Shown piece after piece: positions 9,201-17,211 of a stretch of 44,141 bases of DNA. The first letter of the stretch is position 1, and each line of letters starts with the position of its first letter. This DNA is from Flavobacteriaceae bacterium (GTDB taxonomy: Bacteria > Bacteroidota > Bacteroidia > Flavobacteriales > Flavobacteriaceae), in assembly GCA_029268555.1 (NCBI GenBank), contig JAQWNN010000019.1:1-44141 (forward strand). The letters run 5' to 3'. The notes under the pieces were generated by a model. It ran no database searches. It was given only the letters and a program-made list of their open reading frames with translations, and was not told the origin of the DNA. Position numbers and translations under genes: made by a program.

Positions 9201-9374
9201 GATGACCCTGAGCTAACGCAAGGGGCAAAACAGCGCTACAAAGACCTAATAGTAATTTGGAGTAAATACAAGACAGAACTTGATCAAATTATTGATAATG
9301 ATTTTAAAGCTTTTGAAAAAAACTATCTTGAAGCCCAAGTTCCTCTTATAATGGTTAACTTAAATTCTAAGTAA
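6231..9374 (+). CDS. Large secreted VPS10/BNR-repeat protein
   Basis: The 1047-residue protein has a signal peptide (residues 1-20, cleavage after IQSQ) and then an array of Asp-box/BNR motifs of the form S/T-x-D/N-x-G-x-x-W: KTEDNGMHW (about 78), KSENAGATW, RSKNGGNTW, KSTDGGDSW, RSENGGTSW, STNGGKSW, KTKNGGTDW, TRDGGETW and KTEDYGENW. Such spacing builds the large beta-propeller(s) seen in sortilin/VPS10 proteins and two-propeller xyloglucanases. The last 300 residues form a beta-sandwich-like part and a helical tail. Flavobacterial homologues are often called glycosyl hydrolases, but I see no specific catalytic signature. There is no type IX secretion tail. Its stop is 1 base from the stop of the convergent DUF5916 gene. 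Confidence 0.85.
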   Translation: MKFINPFLVIFLLFSPLIQSQKKKKSSKKSVELNETYNNLNWRNIGPFRGGRSVTSEGVVKDQSTFYMGSTGGGIWKTEDNGMHWKNISDGFLNTGTVGAISVSESDPNVVIVGMGEHAARGVMTSMGDGVYKSENAGATWEHIGLENSRHIANVEIHPSNPDLIYVAVQGAQYGPSSDRGIYRSKNGGNTWEKVLYVSNITGASSLSMDKNNPRILYAAMWQHERLPWQMKSGGEKSGLYKSTDGGDSWTRLKKGLPEVIGKAGISVSRANSNLVYANIEAEGIAAGVYRSENGGTSWRQVNKDRVTVARSWYYMEVFADPQDENIVYVLNAPVLKSIDKGVTFKPMSTPHGDNHHLWIHPEDNKIMINSNDGGANVSTNGGKSWSTQQNQPTSQFYRVIADAQIPYHVYGGQQDNSAIGIKSRDQDRGIDWKDWYSVSGCESAFLAFDPKNPKVVYGGCYQGIIQRWNRETKSSKDIKEYPELALGNAPNSFKYRYNWNAPIISAPSDPNIIYHAGNVVFKTKNGGTDWEVISPDLTRNNINQQVPGGIPFTNEAAGGENYNTLMSLVASPHNPDVLWAGSDDGLIHITRDGGETWINSTPKGLKEGIINSIEVSPHNPETAYAVVMRYKFMDLNPYIYKTEDYGENWDLITDGIEGEHNFVRVVREDPKVPGLLYAGTETGFYISLNDGEYWEPFQNNLPIVPINDLYIQDNDLIAATAGRSFWILDDLSAIQQRPKDISVHLVTPKKSYRLSSGKTPKNSTQGTNPMSGVYLDYYLAEVHDSLEVKIDILQGDQIIRSYTSQKDSLFKSWPGGPSTKTMLKNKKGFNRTHWDFRREQLPSVDKVFVYGSYEGSLVAPGMYSAKLTYGEEVKKVDIEILPNPNMDYSAADFEAQQNLLVKIEKAIKKIHYSVSEMRDVQDQLDHYLKILNGKEEYNVIYDQALAIKKRLNEWETKLIQPNQKTFQDVINFNNMLNAQFMHLKAFIDADDPELTQGAKQRYKDLIVIWSKYKTELDQIIDNDFKAFEKNYLEAQVPLIMVNLNSK

Positions 9375-9375
9375 A

Positions 9376-11619
9376 TTAAAGGCCAATAAGATATTGGAAC
9401 TTTAAGTAAAATTGGGTTTGATCGACTCGGAAAGGAGAATAGAAATCATCGTTAAAATCCTCGATTGAATTTTGATTTCCTCCCACATAAAAAACTGTAG
9501 ACGGATTAGGATTCCATTGAATTAGTGGTTGAATAAAAAAACGATCTGCAAAGGAATTGTATTCTGAAATAATTCTTACACTAAAAAAATTGTTAAACTG
9601 GTAACGTGCTGAAAATCTCGAAATAGCTCCATTATAATATTCTTCTTGAGTTTTTAAATTCTCAAGCTTTGCGTATCTTATGGAGGGTGAGAGGTTAAAT
9701 TTATCTCCCAACTGAAAGCTAGGCATTACAAAAAGTGAAAATTCACGACCAATTTCAGGATTTTCTTCATTATAAGCGAGGTCTCTTCCAAAAGTAGTGC
9801 GAATCATAAGAGAAAAGGATTCGCTTGGATTGTTTTGAATAGTCAGTTCACTTTTTCCAACGTTACGATAGTCTTTGCCAAGGAAATTTTTGAATATATC
9901 CCAATCATAAGTGTACTCAATAGTTGTATTTAAAAAGGTTTTTATTGCAAAAATCCCATCAATACTTATAGCTTTTAAATAATCTTGAAAGGTATAGACA
10001 ACGTCGGCTTTGGTTCCTATACTGAAAAATTGGAGTCCTTTTTTATTTATAAAATTTTGATATTCGTGAAATAATGTACCCCACCGACGATTATTCTTTA
10101 CAACGAAGCCAACATTTGCTTGATATTCGGGGGTAATATTTCAGTAAAAAATATAGGATTTCCAATGTTCTGTGTTGCGAGATAATTGAACATACAATGC
10201 ACTTCCACCAAACTTATCCTGATTTAAAGCCACGGAACGTCCTTCAATTCTATCTTGGCTATCAATCCAATCGGCTTCGGGTTCTTGATTAAAGTTGGTA
10301 AGTAATTCGTATGTTAAACGCCAATTTTTAGAAATAAGAAACCAACCGTCTGTTCCAAATAAATTCCCATAACCACCATCTTTATAATATCTGTTCGTGC
10401 TTATTAAGCCCAGACGCGTATTTTTATTAACTAGCCTTTGATAACGTAATACATTGACAAAAGACTGCCCTCCTTGCCCTAAATAGGAGCGATCCTCACC
10501 AGCAATTTGATAAGGTGAATTTTGATCAATTGCTGTTAAGAAATAGATTCTTGATTTTTTGGCTTGACTTAATAATTTTGAAGAAAGTAATGGATTATTA
10601 ATTGAGCGGGAATAAAAAGCTCCATCGGTAAAATTTACAATATCAGTTCCTCGATTAAAAAAAGGCCTTCTTTCTGGATATTCTAATGCAAAAGATGAAT
10701 TGACATCTATCTGAGTTACATCGGCTTCTACTTGAGAAAAATCAGGATTTAATGTAATCTCAAGCCCACTGTTTTTATTGAGATCTATATTTAATCCTAA
10801 GCCTGCATTTGGTTTTAGAGTATCATAATCTAAAGAAGCATTTCTTGAAGGCTTTATGCCACTCAAATTTCCTGCTACATATGGTAATAACTCAAACCTT
10901 TTCTTAATTATAATATCGTTGAGCAAAAGGACTTGGGTTGTTTGACACACTTCACATGGATTATTTCGATCAAAAGTTTGACTTTGGACTTCAATTTCAA
11001 CATTATTTTCGTCAAAATATTTTCTACCAATATTGAAATGCCATTTTTGGTCTTTACCGTTAGGAAAAGGAAGAGAAGAAAAAGGGATTTTGAATTCAAC
11101 TTGATAACCATCAGCAACTATTGATCCAGCTGTTTCAAAATCCATATTGAAACTCCCATCATAGCGTTGATCGTCAGTTAAAGCATTTATCGCCCTGACA
11201 TCAAGCTGACTTCCAAAAGCATTGGCTAAAAGGATATAGTTATTTCTTCCATCCGTATAGGTGTCAAAACTTATATTAACAACGTCATCTTGCATATATA
11301 TTTTAAAATCATCTCTTGAGCGAATAGATGCACGAACATTTTCAGGGTTGTCGAAAGCATGAATACCAATATATAAATCAGTATCTGAATAAGTGATAAA
11401 GCCTGTTGTCTTTTTTTGAGCTGGACTATTATTGCCTGGGCTTGTCTCAAATTTTAATTCTACTTGAATGGCATTTCTCCATTCTCTAGCAGATAGTTTT
11501 CCATCAATTTCAATTTTCGAATTCTCTAATTTTTCTGGTCTAAACTGATTTTGACCGAAAGTAAATTGAGTTAATAGAAATAATAAAACAAATATCAAAA
11601 GCTTAGATAATATGCTCAT
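9376..11619 (-). pseudogene. DUF5916 outer-membrane protein with CBM9-like N-terminus, interrupted by an in-frame TGA
   Basis: Reading from ATG 11619, a signal peptide (to QFTFGQ) is followed by a CBM9-like sandwich (IEIDGKLSAREW, FITYSDTDLYIGIHAFD) and then DUF5916 barrel strands (NPDFSQVEADVTQIDVNSS, YPERRPFFNRG). After residue 492 the frame meets TGA at 10141-10143. The same frame then continues without another stop to 9376, through NITPEYQANVGF and ending in an aromatic strand (FYLKFQYLIGL), so a single base explains the break and the restored protein would be about 747 codons. The downstream part alone (best start 9807) lacks a signal and most of the barrel. Nearby genes use TGA as a normal stop, so recoding is unlikely. 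It is 12 bases downstream of rmuC. Function in the family is unknown; a role at the outer membrane is inferred. Confidence 0.85.
9378..9403. terminator. Hairpin between two convergent genes, possible weak terminator
   Basis: CCAATA (9383-9388) and TATTGG (9392-9397) form a perfect 6-bp stem with loop AGA, and AAAG/CTTT can extend it. It covers the end of the DUF5916 reading frame just after the VPS10/BNR stop. On the minus strand it is followed by a moderately T-rich stretch; on the plus strand there is no T tract. Confidence 0.3.
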
Positions 11620-11631
11620 AAAAATTTGAAT

Positions 11632-12771
11632 TTATTCAGACCTATCAATCAGTTTGGGATTAATTTCTTTACTTGTCTTGGCTCCTAAATCTTTCAGCCT
11701 TTCAGTTTTTCTAACAAGATTATCTTTACCCTCGGTAAGTTTATTCATTGCATCATCATATGTATTTTTTGTAGTTTTAATATTATTACCTACTTTAATT
11801 AGATCTTCAGTAAATGACTGGAATTTGTCATATAATGATCCAGCTTGTCTTGCAATTTCTAAAGCATTCTTGTTTGCTTTATCCTGCTTCCACATGTAAG
11901 CAACCGTCTTTAAAGTAGCATATAAAGTTGAATTTGTAACCATCACTATATTTTTATTGAGTGCTTTATTATAAAGGCTTACATCTTCCAAGACACCTAA
12001 TTTAAAAGCAGGTTCATTTGCCATAAACATTAAAATATAATCTGGTTGATTTATTTCTAAATCCTGATAATTTTTATTCGAAAGGGATGAGATGTGATGA
12101 TTTATACTTTTAAGATGGTCTTTTAAATAATCTTTTTTTTCTTCTTTGTTTTCTGAATTATAATACTTTACATAAGCAACTAAAGAAACTTTAGAGTCAA
12201 TGATTATACTCTTATCTCCAGGTAGCTTTACAATATAATCAGGTCTCTGATGATCTAAGTTTTCATTTTTTATATTTTTTTCTTTCTCATAATGAATATT
12301 TTTTTCTAAACCTGCAGAATTTAAAATAGTCTCTACCTGATGTTCTCCCCAATCACCCTGAGTTTTACTTCCACCTCTTAATGCATTAGCTAAATTATTT
12401 GCGTCATCACGTATTTTTAACGTTTCACTCTTAAGATGGTCAATTTCAGATTTTAAAATAGCATTAAATTCTATTGCATTTTTATTTGAAGAGTCAACCT
12501 TTTTTTCAAATTTATCAATGTTTTCTTTTAAAGGATTTAGAATATTCGATAAACTCTCTTTGTTTAACTCACTTATTTTTTTTGTTTTTTCATCGATTAT
12601 CTCGTTTGCTAAATTTTTAAATTTCAGAGTCATAATTTCTGTCATCTTATTTATTTCATCTATCCTTGTTTGAGGATCTTCAGATAACTTAGCTTTATTG
12701 TTTAATTTAAAAATAGTATAACCAAGTGCTGATAACGTAACAAGCCCTATAAATACTAAAAAATAATCCAT
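11632..12771 (-). CDS. rmuC: DNA recombination protein RmuC
   Basis: The protein has an N-terminal membrane anchor (residues 3-20), a long coiled coil (about 35-130) and then the RmuC nuclease-like domain, marked by GGSKTQGDWGEHQVETIL and the restriction-endonuclease-like core PDYIVKLPGDKSIIIDSKVS (an acidic residue plus D-S-K). RmuC limits DNA inversions and is thought to cut DNA at repeats. At 379 residues it is slightly shorter than the E. coli protein, with no sign of truncation. It is the first protein gene of the minus-strand unit, lying after the tRNA terminator. The start ATG 12771 is the only one preceding the anchor. Confidence 0.93.
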   Translation of the reverse strand: MDYFLVFIGLVTLSALGYTIFKLNNKAKLSEDPQTRIDEINKMTEIMTLKFKNLANEIIDEKTKKISELNKESLSNILNPLKENIDKFEKKVDSSNKNAIEFNAILKSEIDHLKSETLKIRDDANNLANALRGGSKTQGDWGEHQVETILNSAGLEKNIHYEKEKNIKNENLDHQRPDYIVKLPGDKSIIIDSKVSLVAYVKYYNSENKEEKKDYLKDHLKSINHHISSLSNKNYQDLEINQPDYILMFMANEPAFKLGVLEDVSLYNKALNKNIVMVTNSTLYATLKTVAYMWKQDKANKNALEIARQAGSLYDKFQSFTEDLIKVGNNIKTTKNTYDDAMNKLTEGKDNLVRKTERLKDLGAKTSKEINPKLIDRSE

Positions 12772-12834
12772 TTCCTAAAAATATAAAGTTTCTAAAATAA
12801 TTATATCAAATATGACAAACATTTCGGTATAAAC

Positions 12835-12875
12835 TAAAAATAAAAAGTCCTCATAAACTTTATTTTATGAGGACT
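12835..12875 (-). terminator. Strong terminator of the tRNA-Phe gene
   Basis: A perfect 12-bp stem (AGTCCTCATAAA 12846-12857, TTTATGAGGACT 12864-12875) encloses a 6-base loop. On the minus strand it is followed by TTTTTATTTTTAG, a classic intrinsic terminator. It begins 6 bases past the tRNA 3' end. Confidence 0.88.
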
Positions 12876-12881
12876 ATAATG

Positions 12882-12954
12882 TGGTACCTCCAGGAATCGA
12901 ACCAGGGACACAAGGATTTTCAGTCCTTTGCTCTACCAACTGAGCTAAGGTACC
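12882..12954 (-). tRNA. tRNA-Phe (GAA anticodon)
   Basis: The minus strand folds into a full 73-base cloverleaf: 7-bp acceptor (GGTACCT/AGGTACC), 4-bp D stem (GCTC/GAGC), 5-bp anticodon stem (AAGGA/TCCTT) around loop CTGAAAA with anticodon GAA, 5-bp T stem (CCTGG/CCAGG) with loop TTCGATT, and discriminator A. CCA is not encoded, so it must be added after transcription. Confidence 0.97.
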
Positions 12955-12971
12955 CTGCTTTTAAGCAAATG

Positions 12972-13002
12972 CAAATATAATGTGGTTTTGCTTCCTTGCA
13001 AA
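12972..13002 (-). promoter_or_regulatory. Promoter of tRNA-Phe, Bacteroidota type
   Basis: On the minus strand TTTG (12999-13002) and TATATTTG (12972-12979) are separated by 19 bases. This matches the Bacteroidota housekeeping consensus TTTG (-33) and TAnnTTTG (-7) exactly. Transcription would start about 10 bases before the tRNA. It overlaps a weaker candidate promoter facing the other way. Confidence 0.85.
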
Positions 13003-13024
13003 GAGTTTTCAACTATTTTCTTTG
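12996..13024 (+). promoter_or_regulatory. Candidate promoter of the coaX operon
   Basis: TTG (12996-12998) and TTTCTTTG (13017-13024, one mismatch to TAnnTTTG) are spaced by 18 bases, about 30 bases before the coaX ATG. It shares DNA with the tRNA-Phe promoter on the opposite strand. The match is imperfect, so this is a suggestion. Confidence 0.35.
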
Positions 13025-13053
13025 TAATTTTATATGCTCAATAGTAAAAGTAA

Positions 13054-13785
13054 ATGCAACTTGTAATAGACATTGGTAATACAATGATCAAATCTTATGT
13101 TTTTGAAAATGACCATATAATTACGTCAGAAAAAGATTTCATAAATAATTGGAATCGATTATTAAAGGAAATACTAATTTCATATCCAAAAGTTGAAAAA
13201 GCAATTATATCTGATGTAAACTTAACTTTTTCAAAAGAGTTAAATGAATTACTTGGTAAAATTCATATTATTCATTGTTCACTTGCTTTAAATCTACCTT
13301 TTCAAACTCTATACGAGTCCAGGGCGCATTTAGGGGCAGACAGAATTGCTTTGTTAGCGTCATGTTTTCTTCACTATCCTAACAAATCAATTCTTATTAT
13401 TGATCTTGGGAGTTGTATAACTTATGACTTGATAGACTCAGAAGGAATTCATCAGGGCGGATCAATTAGCCCTGGTTTTTCTATGCGCTATAAAAGCCTG
13501 AATGATTATTCTGGAGCACTTCCTTTATTAGATTTTAAGAAGCTCAATGATCCTATTGGGATTTCTACAGAAGAGGCAATGCATTCAGGCGTTTATTATG
13601 GAATTTTAAACGAATTATCAGGGATTATCAAATGGCATCACAATAAAATTGATGATTTAATGGTTATTTTAACAGGTGGAGACGCTGAAAGGTTGCCAAA
13701 ATCATTTAAAAATAGCATATTTGCAAATTCGAATTTTTTAGCTAAAGGTTTGAATTTCATCTTGAAACTCAATACAATTTCATGA
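13054..13785 (+). CDS. coaX: Type III pantothenate kinase
   Basis: The protein phosphorylates pantothenate in the first step of coenzyme A synthesis. The ASKHA-fold motifs are visible: VIDIGNTMIKS at the N-terminus (phosphate 1), the pantothenate-binding GADRIALLAS (about residue 90), IIDLGSCITYDL (phosphate 2), GGSISPGFSMRYKSL and ILTGGDAE near the C-terminus (adenosine). Length (243 residues) is normal for CoaX. The stop codon overlaps the next start (ATGA at 13782-13785), so it leads a translationally coupled operon with envelope genes, an arrangement common in Flavobacteriaceae. Confidence 0.95.
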   Translation: MQLVIDIGNTMIKSYVFENDHIITSEKDFINNWNRLLKEILISYPKVEKAIISDVNLTFSKELNELLGKIHIIHCSLALNLPFQTLYESRAHLGADRIALLASCFLHYPNKSILIIDLGSCITYDLIDSEGIHQGGSISPGFSMRYKSLNDYSGALPLLDFKKLNDPIGISTEEAMHSGVYYGILNELSGIIKWHHNKIDDLMVILTGGDAERLPKSFKNSIFANSNFLAKGLNFILKLNTIS

Positions 13786-15041
13786 TACGAATCAGTATTT
13801 CCTTACTAATACTTCTTCTGCCTAATTTTGTTACTGCTCAAAGTGGATCAATCTCACCTTATTCTTCTACAGGGCTTGGTGAGAAAAATTTTAATGGTAC
13901 ACAGGCGACAAGACACATGGGTGGACTAGATGTCTTTACGGACTCTATTCATGCTAATTTGAATAACCCTGCGAGCTATGGATTTTTAAAAGTTACAACA
14001 TACTCCGTAGGTGTAAACTATAAAAACACAAACTTGGCTTCCTCTTCAGAATCTCAATATTCAGACAATGCCTCACTTGACTATCTAGCTATTAGTATTC
14101 CAGCAGGAAAATTTGGTTTTGGATTCGGAATTATTCCTTACTCCTCTGTGGGTTATCAAATTGAAACATTAAGCCCAAATTCTGAAGGCATCAACTTATT
14201 AAATCGTTATGAAGGCCAAGGAGGAGTTAATCAAACTTATTTTTCTGTAGGACTTCCTTTAGCGTCTTTTATAGCAGTTGGAGCTTCAGTCCAATATAAT
14301 TTTGGAAATTTATTTTACCGAACAGGTCAATATGCTGAAGGTGTTGAAAATGGAACTTTTCTAACAAATCAATCTAATGTCTCCGGGTTTAATTATCAAT
14401 TCTCAATCCAATCAAACATACCTATCAATAAAAAATATTTCCTTCAAAGCATGTTGTCATACCAACCTGAAGCGGAATTAAATTCAAGAAACGATCGTGT
14501 TTTTTACACCCAATCTATTGTAAATGAATTGATTGTAGATTTTGAGGAAATTGATTTAACTTCCCAAGGACTAGAAGAAACAACACTTGAAGCTTCAGCC
14601 ACGACGAAGTTTGGTATTGGTTTTGGACAAAATAAAAAATGGTTTTTAGGGTTTCAGAGAAATTTAATAAAATCTGCTAACTTTGAAAATGATTTTTTTA
14701 ACCGAAGTAATGTTGCTTATAAAGATGGTAAACAATTTTCTGTAGGAGGTTTTTATATACCTAATTATGCCTCGTTTACGAGTTTTTGGAGCAGAGTTGT
14801 TTATCGTTTCGGATTTAGATCCGAGCAGATGAGTATAATTATGAATAACAGTCCTCTAAAAGAAACGGGAATATCTTTTGGCGTAGGGCTTCCATTAGGG
14901 AGCTTATCAAATGCAAATATTGGTTTTGAAATAACTAAAAGAGGGGAAAAAAATCCAAGTTTAATTCAAGAAACATTCTTTACAATGCGAATAAGATTGT
15001 CTTTGAATGATATATGGTTTATTAAGAGAAAGTATAATTAA
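13782..15041 (+). CDS. FadL-like outer-membrane beta-barrel protein
   Basis: The 419-residue protein has a signal peptide (MIRISISLLILLLPNFVTAQ) followed by glycine- and serine-rich amphipathic strands typical of a FadL/OmpP1-type barrel: SPYSSTGLGEKNFNG, NPASYGFLKVTTYSVG, GKFGFGFGIIPYSSVGY, ISFGVGLPLGSLSNANIGFE. The opening pattern, with a GxGE turn and then NPAS, is that of Bacteroidota barrels annotated as outer-membrane transport or hypothetical proteins. No substrate can be inferred. It overlaps coaX by 4 bases and lies 11 bases before the TPR gene. Confidence 0.75.
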   Translation: MIRISISLLILLLPNFVTAQSGSISPYSSTGLGEKNFNGTQATRHMGGLDVFTDSIHANLNNPASYGFLKVTTYSVGVNYKNTNLASSSESQYSDNASLDYLAISIPAGKFGFGFGIIPYSSVGYQIETLSPNSEGINLLNRYEGQGGVNQTYFSVGLPLASFIAVGASVQYNFGNLFYRTGQYAEGVENGTFLTNQSNVSGFNYQFSIQSNIPINKKYFLQSMLSYQPEAELNSRNDRVFYTQSIVNELIVDFEEIDLTSQGLEETTLEASATTKFGIGFGQNKKWFLGFQRNLIKSANFENDFFNRSNVAYKDGKQFSVGGFYIPNYASFTSFWSRVVYRFGFRSEQMSIIMNNSPLKETGISFGVGLPLGSLSNANIGFEITKRGEKNPSLIQETFFTMRIRLSLNDIWFIKRKYN

Positions 15042-15052
15042 AAATTAAAAAA

Positions 15053-16441
15053 ATGAAAAAGCTTTGTGTTATAACACTAATATTTATTGGTCTTTTCCAC
15101 GCCCCAATTCTTGCACAAGACACAAATGTATGCATGCAAGATTTATCAATTTTTGCCGAATTTGCCAAAGTAAAAAACTATAAATCTGCCTTTGAACCAT
15201 GGATGAAAGTAAGAGGTGAATGTCCATCAATAAATGTTGCTATATATTCTTATGGAGAACGAATTCTAAAAGACAGAATTAAAAATGGTAGTCCTGAGGA
15301 GCAAGAAGCCTCGAAAAAGGATATTTTAAAATTATATGATCAATGGGTAGAGAATTTCCCAAAAAGAAGAAATAAATCTGTTGTAGGGGATATTATTAGT
15401 AAGAAAGCTCAAGCTCTTTTAGATTTTAAGCAAGCTGATTTAAAAGAAATTTATTTAACGTTTGATGAGGCATATAAAAAAGATAAGAAAAGCTTTACAA
15501 ATCCTAAACTTCTGTACAATTATTTCAAAACAATGTATGACCGATATAAAAATGGAGATATTGAGGTTACAATGGAATTATTGTTTAATAAATATGAAGA
15601 AGTTTCTGAAAAATTTGAATTTGAAAGCACAGAGCTTTCTAAAAAACTAGATATAATTCTCAAAAAAGAGGAGGCTGGAACTGCGTTGACAAGTCGTGAA
15701 ACAAGAAGTAAGAGAATCTATAATGTGAATTCAAACGCGATTGGAACCTTTTTGTCAAACCTAGATGCTATAATTGCTAAAGAAGCAACTTGTGAAAATT
15801 TGATTCCTCTTTATAAAAGAAACTTTGAAGAAAACAAAACTGATCCTTTATGGATCAAAAGAGCTGCAAGTAGAATGGATAGTAAAGAGTGTTCGGACGA
15901 TCCTTTATTTGTTACTCTAGTAGAAGCATTACATGCTTTAGAGCCCTCTGCAGATTCTGCATATTATTTAGGTCTTCTTAATGATAAAGGGGGAAATGCG
16001 GATGAAGCTTTAAAATATTATGAGGAATCAATTGCTCTAGAAACCGATAATTACAAAAAAGCTAAAATATTATTTAAAATTGCAAATAAATTTAAAAAAG
16101 CTGGTAGAAAATCATCAGCCAGAAATTACGCAAACAAAGCCTTAGGGTTCCAACCCTCTTTAGGGCGAGCTTATTTATTGATAGCTAATATGTATGCAGA
16201 TAGCGCAAATCAATGCGGCGAGTCTCAATTTGATAAACGTGCTGTATACTGGTTGGCTGCAGATATGGCTAAAAAAGCAGGACAAGTTAATGCCTCACTT
16301 AAAAAAGTAGCAGTGAGAACAGTAGAAAGTTATAAGGGAAGGGCACCTAGTAAAACAGATATTTTTACTGAAGGAAACGCTGGAACAGTAATTAAATTTA
16401 ATTGTTGGATCAATAGAAATGTTACCGTTCCAAGTTTATAA
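15053..16441 (+). CDS. Periplasmic tetratricopeptide-repeat protein
   Basis: A signal peptide (residues 1-21, cleavage after ILAQ) precedes a helical protein of 462 residues. TPR-type helix pairs are clearest near residues 295-390 (DSAYYLGLLNDKGGNADEAL, KAKILFKIANKFKKAGRKSS, NYANKALGFQPSLGRAYLLI). Four or more cysteines lie in the mature part (CMQDLS, GECPS, ATCENL, KECSDD, NQCGES), so disulfides are plausible. The location between an outer-membrane barrel and lptC suggests an envelope-assembly role, but that is inference. The function is unknown. Confidence 0.75.
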   Translation: MKKLCVITLIFIGLFHAPILAQDTNVCMQDLSIFAEFAKVKNYKSAFEPWMKVRGECPSINVAIYSYGERILKDRIKNGSPEEQEASKKDILKLYDQWVENFPKRRNKSVVGDIISKKAQALLDFKQADLKEIYLTFDEAYKKDKKSFTNPKLLYNYFKTMYDRYKNGDIEVTMELLFNKYEEVSEKFEFESTELSKKLDIILKKEEAGTALTSRETRSKRIYNVNSNAIGTFLSNLDAIIAKEATCENLIPLYKRNFEENKTDPLWIKRAASRMDSKECSDDPLFVTLVEALHALEPSADSAYYLGLLNDKGGNADEALKYYEESIALETDNYKKAKILFKIANKFKKAGRKSSARNYANKALGFQPSLGRAYLLIANMYADSANQCGESQFDKRAVYWLAADMAKKAGQVNASLKKVAVRTVESYKGRAPSKTDIFTEGNAGTVIKFNCWINRNVTVPSL

Positions 16442-16447
16442 ATTAGA

Positions 16448-17017
16448 ATGAATTTCACTATTTTTTTTAAAGGGCTTATGGTAGTAACATTAGCCCTTTT
16501 TATTTCTTGTGAAAACAACTCTTATGCACTATCAGAAATTAATCAAGACCGTCAAGAGCCCCTAGGAACAGCTTGGAATATAAGAATGATATATACCGAT
16601 TCTATAAAAATACAAGCAATCCTAACAGCACCAAAACATGTAGATTACACAAATTTGAGTTTTCGCTATGCAGAATTTCCAGATGGATTAAAAGTTGTTT
16701 TTTATGATAAATTAGATCGTGAAAATGAAGTCATTGCTGACTATGGAATTCTATTTAATGACACTAAATTAATTGATCTCAAAGGGAATGTTCGCTTAAA
16801 ATCTCATGATGGATCGCTTTTAACTACAGCTCAACTTTTTTGGGATGCAGAATCTGAATGGTTGTTTACTGAAAAGGCCTTTAGGTTCGAAGACAATGAT
16901 TACAATTTTGATGCACTAAGATTGGATACCAATAAGGATTTCACTAAATTTCAAACAGGAAGCTTAATTGGTACCGTAATGTTTTCAGAAGACAAAGACA
17001 CTTTATCACAACAATGA
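16448..17017 (+). CDS. lptC: LPS export lipoprotein LptC
   Basis: The N-terminus is a lipoprotein signal ending in ALFISC (Cys21), where E. coli LptC has a transmembrane anchor; Bacteroidota LptC is commonly a lipoprotein. The rest is the twisted beta-jellyroll of the LptC/LptA family, with short repeats such as ADYGILFNDTKLIDLKGNVR, LTTAQLFWDAESEWLFTEKA and FRFEDNDY. It passes LPS from the LptBFG transporter to LptA in the periplasm. The stop overlaps the next gene (ATGA at 17014). A terminator-like hairpin lies within its first 60 bases. Confidence 0.88.
   Translation: MNFTIFFKGLMVVTLALFISCENNSYALSEINQDRQEPLGTAWNIRMIYTDSIKIQAILTAPKHVDYTNLSFRYAEFPDGLKVVFYDKLDRENEVIADYGILFNDTKLIDLKGNVRLKSHDGSLLTTAQLFWDAESEWLFTEKAFRFEDNDYNFDALRLDTNKDFTKFQTGSLIGTVMFSEDKDTLSQQ
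16469..16505 (+). promoter_or_regulatory. Terminator-like hairpin inside the start of lptC
   Basis: AAAGGGCT (16469-16476) and AGCCCTTT (16492-16499) form a perfect 8-bp stem with a 15-base loop, followed by TTATTT. It sits in the lptC signal-peptide codons, so it could act as a partial terminator or an RNA structure that lowers lptC expression relative to the genes before it. Function is not demonstrated. Confidence 0.35.
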
Positions 17018-17211
17018 AAGGACATCGTATTTCAGAAATATTGTATTGGATTATTGCAGTAATTTCAATTTATGAGGCTTATTCGAGATGGGAAAGCAAT
17101 AGGGATCGTGCGATTTTATTTATCGGCTTTTCTTTAGTATCTGTATTTATGGCTTTATTTAGGAGGCACTATCGAAATAAATATTACAATCGGTCAAATT
17201 CATCGGAATGA
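17014..17211 (+). CDS. Small membrane protein between lptC and the CNNM transporter
   Basis: The 65-residue protein has two predicted transmembrane helices (about residues 7-23 and 33-50) joined by a short charged loop (RWESNRDRA) and a basic tail (RRHYRNKYY). It overlaps lptC at its start and the CNNM gene at its stop, both by ATGA, which is strong evidence that it is translated. I recognise a small hypothetical protein at this position in related operons but no known function. Confidence 0.75.
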   Translation: MKGHRISEILYWIIAVISIYEAYSRWESNRDRAILFIGFSLVSVFMALFRRHYRNKYYNRSNSSE

